39,700 bases of DNA from Deltaproteobacteria bacterium Ga0077550 (GTDB taxonomy: Bacteria; Myxococcota_A; Polyangia; Nannocystales; Nannocystaceae), in assembly GCA_001464385.1 (NCBI GenBank), contig LNFB01000047.1, forward strand, positions 1 to 39,700, written 5' to 3'. Each line of letters begins with the position of its first letter. The stretch's first letter is position 1. Below the pieces are notes generated by a model. The model did no database searches and was not told where the DNA came from. It saw only the letters and a list, made by a program, of their open reading frames with translations. A program made the position numbers and the translations under genes. Shown in pieces: positions 33,528 to 39,700 of the stretch.

Positions 33528-34348
33528 TGCCTGCACCCCGCATGTCTGCCCTGCGCCGCCTCGCCCTCGCGTGTCCCTTCGTCCTCGCCGCGTGCAAGCC
33601 CGAGGAGCCGACCTGCAAGCCCAGCGAGGTCGAGTGGGGCGTGCAGCTGCTCATCGAGGCGACGTCGATGATCAACGCGGATCGCAACGGTCAGGCGCTG
33701 CCGACGGTGGTGCGGCTGTACCAGGTCCGCGGCGAGCTCGTCCTCGACGAGCTCGACTTCGAGACCCTCTGGGCGGCCGAGGACACCAAGGCCCTCGGCG
33801 AGGGCTTCGTCAGCGTCGAGGAGATGACGATCTACCCCGGGCAGCGCGACCAACGACTGCTGCCGGTCGAGCCCGAGGCGACGCACTTCATCGCGGCCGC
33901 GTGGTTCCGCGAGCCGATGGGCAACACGTGGTTCGCCAGCTACGAGATCCCACGGCGTCACCCCGAGGTCGTCTGCGATCGCGCGCCCGAGAACCGCGTG
34001 TACCCGAACCCGTGCATGTACGTGCTGCTCGATCGGAGCCTCGCCTCGGGCGGGCCCACGCCGCCGTCGGGCTTCTCGCTGGTGGCTGGGGTGCAGTGCG
34101 CCCCGCCGGGCGTCGTGCCGGGGACCGCGAAGGCCGACGGCAAGAAGAAGAAAAAGAAGAAAAAGAAAAAGCCCGGCCTGCCCGACGGCCTCGACACGCA
34201 GGGACTGCCCGAGGCGCCGAGCGTGCCGCAGTCGCCGGGCATGCCGTCGGCCCCGGGCGCGCCGTCGGCCCCGAGCGTACCGTCGGGTCCGAGCGTGCCG
34301 TCCGGTCCCAGCGCGCCGCGTGCAGCAGTGCCGAGCTCGGCGCGCTGA
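33527..34348 (+). CDS. tssJ: T6SS outer-membrane lipoprotein TssJ with poly-Lys, Pro-rich tail
   Basis: 273 residues. The ATG shares its A with the FHA stop (TGATG); a second ATG lies at 33542. Lipoprotein signal with lipobox LAAC, Cys23. Residues ~36-145 carry TssJ/SciN marks: VEWGVQLLIEATSMINAD, TVVRLYQVRGELVLDELDFETLW, FVSVEEMTIYPGQR and ATHFIAAAWFREP. TssJ binds the periplasmic end of TssM. Family members usually end near 160-190 residues. Here a Cys-containing segment (C150, C163, C191) is followed by ten consecutive lysines (206-215, DNA 34142-34171) and ~58 residues of Pro/Ser/Gly/Val repeats (SVPSGPSVPSGPSAP). The extra tail would lie in the periplasm. tssJ is apart from tssL/tssM, on the opposite strand. 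Confidence 0.85.
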   Translation: MPAPRMSALRRLALACPFVLAACKPEEPTCKPSEVEWGVQLLIEATSMINADRNGQALPTVVRLYQVRGELVLDELDFETLWAAEDTKALGEGFVSVEEMTIYPGQRDQRLLPVEPEATHFIAAAWFREPMGNTWFASYEIPRRHPEVVCDRAPENRVYPNPCMYVLLDRSLASGGPTPPSGFSLVAGVQCAPPGVVPGTAKADGKKKKKKKKKKPGLPDGLDTQGLPEAPSVPQSPGMPSAPGAPSAPSVPSGPSVPSGPSAPRAAVPSSAR

Positions 34349-34370
34349 CACGACCGCCAGACGCTTGGGG

Positions 34371-34397
34371 GTCGCAGGCCACGGCCTGGCTCGCGAC
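34371..34397. terminator. Possible hairpin after tssJ
   Basis: CAGGCC-AC-GGCCTG (34375-34388) is a perfect inverted repeat, flanked by GTCG and CGAC that could extend the stem. It lies 23 bases after the tssJ stop. There is no T run, so termination is a guess. Confidence 0.25.
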
Positions 34398-34476
34398 TCC
34401 GGCGGTGCGACGCCGCGGATTTCGCCGACGGCCGCGCGCGCATCGGCGCTACGCTGATCGATGGGGGATCGGACCA

Positions 34477-35886
34477 ATGCGAAGACTCGGCATCGGCATC
34501 GGCGTGGCGCTCGCGGCCGCGTGTGGCGGCGGCGGTGGAGGCAGGAGCAGCGGCGACGCCTCGGCGGAGGGCGGCGTCAGCCTGACCCAGGGCTCGGCGA
34601 CCATGGGCAGCGCGAGCGCGACGGAGTCGGCCGAGGGCTCGGGCTCCGCGTCCGCCGAGACCACCGCCGGCGCGACCGTGTCCGACACCGCGGTCGACAC
34701 GACCGACGCCACCAAGTTCGATCTCGGCGGCGGCCCCGACGGCGGCGCCACCGGCTGCGGTGGCAAGGGCGGCGGGATGGGCACGACGCAGTACTCGTAC
34801 ATCTGGATCGCGAACTCGAGCCAGGGCACGGTGTCGAAGATCAACACCCAGACCGGGGTCGAGGAGGGCCGCTACTACTCGAGCCCGATGCAGGGCACGG
34901 GCAACCCGTCGCGGACCTCGGTGAACCTGCTGGGGGACGTGGCGGTGAGCAACCGCGATCCCGGCGGCGTGACCAAGATCGCCGCGCTGCCCGAGCGCTG
35001 CGTCGACGCCAACGGCAACGGCGGCATCGAGACCTCGGACGGCCCCGCCAACATCCTGCCCTGGGGCACCGACGAGTGCGTGCTGTGGCACAAGGTGATC
35101 GACTCGCCCGGGTACGGCCAGGGCCCGCGGCCGACTGCGTGGGAGGGCGGCAAGTTCGACGTGGACACGTGCACCGCCGACGACAACCCGCGGCTGTGGA
35201 TCGGCTACAAGACGGCGGCCGGCAACGCCCTGTTCCTGCGGCTCGACGGCGCCACCGGCAACACCCTCGACACGGTCGACTACGGGGCGTGGGGCGTGCA
35301 GGGCGACTACGGGCCGTACGGCGGCGCGGTCAACATCGACGGCGACCTGGTCGCGACCGGGCTGAACACCAACCCATCGATCCACATCGACGCCGAGACG
35401 CTCGCGCTCACCGATCTCGGCAACCCCTGCCCCACCTGCTGCAAGTACGGCATGGGTCTCGATCAGAACGGGGACATCTGGGTCGGCGCGTGCTTCGGCG
35501 AGGGCGTGTACCACTACAGCTTCACCGACGGCGCGTGGACGGTGCTGCCCGGCTCGGGCGGCACGCGCGTCAACGGCATCCAGGTCGATCGCAACGGCAG
35601 CGTGTGGGGGGCCGGCAGCGATCCGTGCCGCCTCGTGCAGCTCGACGTCGCGACCAAGTCCTACCTGAACACGAACGTCCCCCTGCCCGGCTGCGCGTCG
35701 CCGTGGGGTGTGAGCATCGACGCCGAGGGCTACGTCTGGGTCGTCGACATGGGCGCGAGCGCGGCGTTCAAGGTCGACCCGGACACCTACGCGCTCGAGC
35801 TCACCGTGACCGGGCTCGTGGGCCCGTACACGTACTCGGACATGACCGGATCGGGGTTGAACCTGGTCGTCAACCCGCCGGGGTGA
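34477..35886 (+). CDS. Beta-propeller (NHL/Vgb-like) lipoprotein
   Basis: 469 residues from ATG 34477. Lipoprotein signal MRRLGIGIGVALAAAC (Cys16), then a ~80-residue Gly/Ser/Thr/Ala spacer (GSATMGSASATESAEGSGS). The mature domain has blades with recurring GLDQNGDIWVGA, VDRNGSVWGAG and IDAEGYVWVVDMG, the D-x-x-G-x-x-W pattern of streptogramin-lyase-like/NHL propellers. It also has IWIANSSQGTVSKINTQTG at the start, and several Cys (CPTCC, CVDAN). Such propellers usually bind ligands or partners; the lyase activity of Vgb cannot be assumed. The gene comes 128 bases after tssJ, so a link to the T6SS is not implied. Its stop overlaps the next start (GTGA). Confidence 0.78.
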   Translation: MRRLGIGIGVALAAACGGGGGGRSSGDASAEGGVSLTQGSATMGSASATESAEGSGSASAETTAGATVSDTAVDTTDATKFDLGGGPDGGATGCGGKGGGMGTTQYSYIWIANSSQGTVSKINTQTGVEEGRYYSSPMQGTGNPSRTSVNLLGDVAVSNRDPGGVTKIAALPERCVDANGNGGIETSDGPANILPWGTDECVLWHKVIDSPGYGQGPRPTAWEGGKFDVDTCTADDNPRLWIGYKTAAGNALFLRLDGATGNTLDTVDYGAWGVQGDYGPYGGAVNIDGDLVATGLNTNPSIHIDAETLALTDLGNPCPTCCKYGMGLDQNGDIWVGACFGEGVYHYSFTDGAWTVLPGSGGTRVNGIQVDRNGSVWGAGSDPCRLVQLDVATKSYLNTNVPLPGCASPWGVSIDAEGYVWVVDMGASAAFKVDPDTYALELTVTGLVGPYTYSDMTGSGLNLVVNPPG

Positions 35887-36014
35887 GCGGGCGCGTGCGT
35901 CCTCGTCGGCACCTGGGCGCGCGTGCGGCAGCCGTGCTCGCGCTGACGCTGTCGTGCGCCGCGGCGCCGCCGACCACCGACGTGGCGCCGCGCACCACCC
36001 CACCGCAGCGCGCG
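35883..36014 (+). pseudogene. Out-of-frame signal-peptide segment of next gene
   Basis: GTG 35883 overlaps the previous stop by four bases and opens a frame reading RRHLGARAAAVLALTLSC, a textbook lipoprotein signal, then APPTTDVAPRTTPPQR. This frame ends at 36071 without a domain, while the downstream protein continues in another frame from about 36014. The two halves meet at a CGCGCG run (36009-36014): one base gained or two lost would join them. It is best read as the 5' part of one gene, broken by an indel or by a sequencing error. Confidence 0.55.
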
Positions 36015-37120
36015 ACGCCATCTTCGGGTGGACCGAGGTCGTGGTCGATCCCGCCTGCTCCGTCGAGGTGACCACGGATCCTGGGCGGCTCGCGATCGAC
36101 CTGCCGTGGCAGCCGTGCGCGGCGCAGGCGGTGGGCTGCCGCGAGCTGTCGCTGCGCGGCGCCGACCGGGGGAGCTGGATCGATCTCACGGGCACGCACC
36201 ACCGCGGCGAGGTGTTCGTCGCGGTGAGCACGTCGTCGGGCGATCGTCTGCGCCATGCCGTCGGCCCGCGGGACGCCCCGCCAAGGGTTGGCATCGAGGG
36301 CCCGCGCACCGAGGCGTGCTCGATCGCCGGCATCGCCCTGGGCGGGGACGCGGCCGTGGTCGAGGTCGCGTTCGACATCGTGGATGGCTCTGCCTCGCGG
36401 GCATTCCTCCAGGGCACGATCGGGCCCGATTCGGCGTGGACCCGGCCCCCCGCGATCCTGCGTCGGCAGGACCACCCCGAGGCGATCGCGGAGTCGTTCG
36501 CGACCGCGGGCGGCCGGGTGTACGCGCTCGACAACGGGGGACCGCTGCGGTGGTTCGACCGCGCCCTCGGTGCGTGGGTCGAGGTCGATCGGCGGGGCGG
36601 CACGAGCTGGGTGCAGGGTGGCGTCGACATGGCCACGTACGGGGACGAGCGGCCGTGGATCCTGCGCGACGGCCAGGGTCGGCCGCTGCTCGATCGCAGC
36701 GTCGACGCGATCGGCATCCCAGCCATCGATGGCGATCGTGTGGTGTGGGTCGAGGGCCGGTCCGCCGACCCGGCGGGGGGCTTCGGCGCGGTGTCGTTGT
36801 GGACCGGCTCGCTCGGCGAGACCGGCGTCCTGGGTGCGGCCGAGCTCGGCCCGCTGCGCACGCGGCGACTGCCGGCCCCGCGGCTCGGCGGTGGCGTCGT
36901 CGCGGTGCTCGACGACGACGATCGACGCACGCTCGCGATCCTCCGCCTCGGCAGCGGCGAGCGCCGCGTGTTCACGACGCGTGGCAAGGAGGTCATCGAG
37001 CAGATCGTCTGGGTCGGCAGCGACGAGGTCGCGGTCCAGGTGGGGCTCGCCGAGCGCTCGACGACGCCGTCGCGGGTGCTTCGGCTCGCGGTCGAGTCCA
37101 TCCCGAGGGACGCGCGCTGA
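35954..37120 (+). CDS. Hypothetical beta-rich protein, 5' end frameshifted
   Basis: 388 residues if read from the GTG at 35954, but the first ~20 (RRGAADHRRGAAHHP) look like out-of-frame translation. The protein proper begins near AIFGWTEVVVDPACSVEV. The body alternates beta strands with WxxR and D/G turns (RVYALDNGGPLRWFD, ERPWILRDGQGRPLLD, DRVVWVEGRSADP, RTLAILRLGSGERRVFTTRG), so a WD40/PQQ-like propeller is plausible. Cys residues cluster at the start (PACS, PCAAQAVGCRE). The likely true start is GTG 35883, which would supply a lipoprotein signal after a frame correction at 36009-36014. It would then be coupled to the preceding propeller lipoprotein as a two-gene unit. Function unknown. 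Confidence 0.65.
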   Translation: MRRGAADHRRGAAHHPTAARDAIFGWTEVVVDPACSVEVTTDPGRLAIDLPWQPCAAQAVGCRELSLRGADRGSWIDLTGTHHRGEVFVAVSTSSGDRLRHAVGPRDAPPRVGIEGPRTEACSIAGIALGGDAAVVEVAFDIVDGSASRAFLQGTIGPDSAWTRPPAILRRQDHPEAIAESFATAGGRVYALDNGGPLRWFDRALGAWVEVDRRGGTSWVQGGVDMATYGDERPWILRDGQGRPLLDRSVDAIGIPAIDGDRVVWVEGRSADPAGGFGAVSLWTGSLGETGVLGAAELGPLRTRRLPAPRLGGGVVAVLDDDDRRTLAILRLGSGERRVFTTRGKEVIEQIVWVGSDEVAVQVGLAERSTTPSRVLRLAVESIPRDAR

Positions 37121-37146
37121 GGTTCCCGGGCGTAGCGCTCGGGCCG

Positions 37147-38130
37147 TCAGTTCTCGATCGGCTCGCCGGACGACTCCCACACGTTGCCCGTCCACGTGCC
37201 GCACGCGTCGGTGACCGGGCCGTAGGCGTAGTCGTCGCCGAACACGTTGTCGGACATGTGCAGGTTCTCGTGGCAGTACACGATGTACGCGCCGCCCGTG
37301 AGGCGGTTGCCCTCGGCCCACACCGGGCCCGACACCGGGTCCTGGCCGAACGGGAAGATGCACGCGGTCAGCTCGCCCGAGGTGAGGTCGAAGTTGTTGC
37401 CGGCGATCGTGATGTCGCCGTCGCCCATCATCTGCACGCCGTCGCCGTGGGCGCCCGGCGCCTGGCCGATCGCCGTGATGTAGTTGCACTCGAGCAGGTT
37501 GTCGCCGTCGGCCTTGAAGGCGTCGCCGCCGATGTCGTGGATGTGCAGGCGCCGCGCGGTGTAGCCGGCCCCTCGGATCGCGTCGTCGATCTGGTCGAGC
37601 CCGTCGATCTCGCCGTCCTCGATCACGATGCCGGATCCGTCGCGGACGAAGATGCCCCAGTAGCCGTCGGTGGTGATCTTGAAGTTGCGGATCGTGATGT
37701 CGGTCGCGCCGTCGACGATCTCGATGTCGCCGTGCACGTGGACGTTCTCGATGACCGTGCCGCTTTGCGACACGACGATGCGCTCGGAGTCGACGAGCGC
37801 GTCGGGGTCGACCACGCCGACGTCGGCGGGGCCGGTCGGCGGACACGTGGGCGCGACGGGTCCCCCGGTGTCCGTGGTGCCGGTGGTGTCCGCGGTGTCC
37901 GCGGTGTCCGCGGTGTCGGTGGTGTCCGTGGACTCGCCGACGCTGCCGCTGCCTGCGGTCTCGGTGACCGGGCCGCTCGGATCGCCGCTCGTCGCGGCCG
38001 AGCCCTCGGTGTCGGCGATGGGCCCGGAGGTGCCGCCGCTGCCGGAGGAGGTGGTCGTGTCGTCGGATCCGCCGCCGCCGCAGCCGACGATCGTGCCCAG
38101 CACCGCGATGCGCAGGAGGTCGCGTCCCAT
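37147..38130 (-). CDS. Parallel beta-helix lipoprotein
   Basis: 327 residues. Lipoprotein signal MGRDLLRIAVLGTIVGC (Cys17) followed by a ~75-residue Gly/Ser/Thr/Asp linker with a TDTADTADTADTTGTTD run. The mature part shows right-handed parallel beta-helix (PbH1-like) rungs: VIENVHVHGDIEI, DITIRNFKITTDGYWGIFV, GIVIEDGEIDGLDQIDDAI, RRLHIHDIGGDAFKADGDN, GDITIAGNNFDLTSGEL, ENLHMSDNVFGDDYAYG. The fold is shared by carbohydrate-active and adhesive surface proteins. Catalytic residues of known lyases are not recognisable, although an HDIGGDAFKADGDN turn is acidic. Convergent with the gene before it (26 bases). Confidence 0.8.
   Translation of the reverse strand: MGRDLLRIAVLGTIVGCGGGGSDDTTTSSGSGGTSGPIADTEGSAATSGDPSGPVTETAGSGSVGESTDTTDTADTADTADTTGTTDTGGPVAPTCPPTGPADVGVVDPDALVDSERIVVSQSGTVIENVHVHGDIEIVDGATDITIRNFKITTDGYWGIFVRDGSGIVIEDGEIDGLDQIDDAIRGAGYTARRLHIHDIGGDAFKADGDNLLECNYITAIGQAPGAHGDGVQMMGDGDITIAGNNFDLTSGELTACIFPFGQDPVSGPVWAEGNRLTGGAYIVYCHENLHMSDNVFGDDYAYGPVTDACGTWTGNVWESSGEPIEN
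37885..37911 (+). repeat. Short tandem repeat, 9 bp x 3
   Basis: Three perfect copies of GGTGTCCGC, flanked by imperfect copies across 37861-37929. They encode, on the minus strand, the Thr/Ala/Asp triplets of the beta-helix lipoprotein linker. Unit length is a multiple of three, so changes in copy number would alter linker length without breaking the frame. Confidence 0.8.
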
Positions 38131-38264
38131 GCGACGAGCCTATCGTGCGCCGCAAGGCGCGGGCGCCGTGCCTCGCGGCGCTACGCAGTCCCGGCGGCGT
38201 CGTGATCGTCAGCGCCGCTACGCCGCGATCGATCCGCCGCCCGTGCGACGGGCATACTGCGCCC

Positions 38265-39422
38265 GTGGTGACCTCGCCGCGCCCCCCCACCCTCGCCGAG
38301 CTCCGGCGGCATGCGATCGCGCGGAGCCTCTTCACGCCGACCACGCTGCGCCGCGCCCTCACGAAGCTGGTCTTCGTGCAGGCGGATCCGATCCGCGCGC
38401 CCGCGCGGGCGCAGGATCTGACGCTGCGCCACCGCGTCGCCGACTACCGCGCCGGCGATCTCGAGCGACGCTACCCACGCCTGCCGATCGAGGAGGACTT
38501 CTTCGTCAACCATGGGTTCCTCGGTCGCGAGCACCAGGCGTTGATGCACCCGCGCGCGGCACGGACGGTGTGGCCCGCGGCGCGGCGGCGGCAGGCCGAC
38601 GCTGTGCTCGACTTCGTGCGCGAGCGCGGCGCGGTGCACCCCCGCGAGGTCGCGGCGTACTTCGGCCACGGCAAGACCACCAACTGGTTCGGCGGATCGA
38701 GCAACGCGTCCACGCAGCTCCTCGACGGCATGCACTACCGCGGCATGCTGCGGGTCGCGCGACGCGACGCTGGCGTGCGGGTCTACGCGGTGCGCGAGCC
38801 CTGGCCCGATCCCCCGGCGGCGGAGCACGGCCAGGCCCGCCTCGACGCGCTGTTCGATCTCGCCGTGCGGACGTACGCCCCACTGCCCGGCGCGACGTTG
38901 GGCCACCTCGCGAGCGCGCTGTGCCTCTTCGCGACCCCGCAGTGGCGGGCCGACCGCAAGCGACTGCTCGAGCACGCCCGCAGGCGACTCGCGCGGGCCC
39001 GCGTCGACGGCGTCGACTGGTACTGGCCCGCGGACGAGGACCCGAGATCGGCCCGGCACGCGCCGCACGAGGGCGTGCGACTGCTGGCGCCGTTCGATCC
39101 GATCGTGTGGGATCGACGGCGGTTCGAGGCATTCTGGGGCTGGGCCTACCGCTTCGAGGCGTACACGCCCGCGCCGCGGCGCGAGCGGGGCTACTACGCG
39201 CTGCCGCTGCTGTGGGACGAGCGGGTGATCGGGTGGGGCAATGCGGGCGTCCGCGACGGACGGCTCGCCGTCGAGCTCGGGTTCGTGTCGCAGCGGCCAC
39301 GGTCGCGCGCGTTCACGCGGGCGCTCGACGCCGAGATCGGCCGCCTCGAGGCGTTCCTCGGCGTGTCGATGGGCGGACTCGTCCGCCCCACGCGGCCACG
39401 CTCGACGCGGCCTAGTACGTGA
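38265..39422 (+). CDS. YcaQ/AlkZ-like winged-helix DNA glycosylase family protein
   Basis: 385 residues from GTG 38265 (another GTG follows at once). Upstream codons in this frame look non-coding. Family (HTH_42) features: LRRHAIARSLF at the start, LVFVQADPIRAPARAQDL with a Q-A-D triad, DYRAGDLERRYPRLPIEEDFFVNHGFL, then VLDFVRERGAVHPREVAAYFG and LLDGMHYRGMLRVARRDAGVRVY as winged helices. The C-terminus has the LLAPFDPIVWDRRRFEAFWGWAYRFE / GYYALPLLWDERVIGW block. In this family Q-x-Q marks AlkZ and Q-x-D marks the YcaQ (AlkX) branch that repairs interstrand crosslinks and bulky alkylated bases. The triad here favours the second. Convergent with the last gene, overlapping by 11 bases. Confidence 0.85.
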   Translation: MVTSPRPPTLAELRRHAIARSLFTPTTLRRALTKLVFVQADPIRAPARAQDLTLRHRVADYRAGDLERRYPRLPIEEDFFVNHGFLGREHQALMHPRAARTVWPAARRRQADAVLDFVRERGAVHPREVAAYFGHGKTTNWFGGSSNASTQLLDGMHYRGMLRVARRDAGVRVYAVREPWPDPPAAEHGQARLDALFDLAVRTYAPLPGATLGHLASALCLFATPQWRADRKRLLEHARRRLARARVDGVDWYWPADEDPRSARHAPHEGVRLLAPFDPIVWDRRRFEAFWGWAYRFEAYTPAPRRERGYYALPLLWDERVIGWGNAGVRDGRLAVELGFVSQRPRSRAFTRALDAEIGRLEAFLGVSMGGLVRPTRPRSTRPST

Positions 39423-39700
39423 ACACGCAGCGCGTCACCGGCACGAGGACGTCGCGCGACGCGTACAGGTAATACGACGTGCCGGCGACGAGGGGCGCGG
39501 GTCCCCCGGCTGCGGGCACGCGCTGCGTGGTGCCCGACGGGACGTCACCGAAGACGACCTCGCCCGAGCGCACCGGGTCGCCGTCCGACGGCACGTCGAT
39601 GCGCCACAGCGTGCCCTCGGGGATGTCGAGGTTCGGTGGCACCGTGGGGCTGCGCGCGTCGGCCTCGAGCACGTAGACGTAGCGCGCGTCGCCGCCGGTC
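39412..39700 (-). CDS. Hypothetical protein, 5' end beyond window
   Basis: The last ~95 residues of a protein whose frame stays open to the right edge of the window (upstream residues read TGGDARYVYVLEAD). Seen: DIPEGTLWRIDVPSDGDPV, SGEVVFGDVPSGTTQRVP and a final GTSYYLYASRDVLVPVTRCVFTY, strand-rich like an immunoglobulin-type or beta-sandwich domain. An ATG/GTG inside the visible part (39672) would give 86 residues but is unlikely to be the true start. Not recognised. Confidence 0.55.
   Translation of the reverse strand, partial: TGGDARYVYVLEADARSPTVPPNLDIPEGTLWRIDVPSDGDPVRSGEVVFGDVPSGTTQRVPAAGGPAPLVAGTSYYLYASRDVLVPVTRCVFTY

Noticed and set aside
1..39700. CRISPR array, tRNA or rRNA genes, insertion sequences, phage integrase or attachment sites
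   Set aside because: Looked for by eye on both strands; no regularly spaced repeats, no transposase or integrase motifs and no RNA gene were seen.

Overview
This is GC-rich DNA (roughly 70% by eye) with strongly biased codon use, densely packed with genes on both strands. The many lipoproteins of the 'AC-GGGG' type with Ser/Thr/Asp/Gly-rich linkers, the LPxx-style cytochrome c peroxidase, and the domain types of the hypothetical proteins point to a myxobacterium (Myxococcota), most likely of the Nannocystineae. That placement is an inference from style, not from a marker gene comparison.

Layout. 1-5900: a 5'-truncated DUF4139-type protein, a minus-strand pair (GT39-like membrane glycosyltransferase and a Pro-rich protein ending in a possible beta-barrel), and a divergent di-haem cytochrome c peroxidase lipoprotein. 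5900-11610: housekeeping genes. rplM-rpsI lie on the minus strand. A plus-strand series follows: a response regulator whose output domain is a GGDEF fold that has lost its signature, overlapping by ATGA with nadK, then recN with a histone-H1-like Lys/Ala/Pro tail. A helical protein of unknown function faces recN. 11613-12669: a 463-base intergenic region with a striking array of short palindromes, then an ECF sigma factor.

12734-34348 is a type VI secretion system (T6SS). On the minus strand, in order of transcription: an Hcp-position protein, tssE, tssF, tssG, tssK, tssL, tssM, tagF, a 265-base gap with a candidate promoter, then tssB, tssC, tssA, vgrG and a VgrG-linked gene of unknown function. 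On the plus strand, divergent from the Hcp-position gene: an FHA protein fused to a CpaF/VirB11-like ATPase domain whose catalytic motifs are all lost, coupled by TGATG to a TssJ lipoprotein with a ten-lysine run and a long Pro/Ser/Gly tail. TssJLM, baseplate (TssEFGK), sheath (TssBC), TssA and spike (VgrG) are all present. No ClpV/TssH and no PAAR gene lies in the window. TssA carries two ImpA_N-like domains.

34349-39700: a beta-propeller lipoprotein, a translationally coupled lipoprotein gene whose signal-peptide frame is broken from its mature frame at a CGCGCG run, a parallel beta-helix lipoprotein, a YcaQ/AlkZ-like winged-helix DNA glycosylase family protein, and the 3' end of another gene.

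The best candidates for something undescribed are the FHA-pseudoATPase/poly-Lys TssJ pair and the divergent Hcp-position protein (a T6SS variant with unusual accessory parts), the unknown gene behind vgrG, and the 23-bp-periodic operator-like array before the ECF sigma gene.
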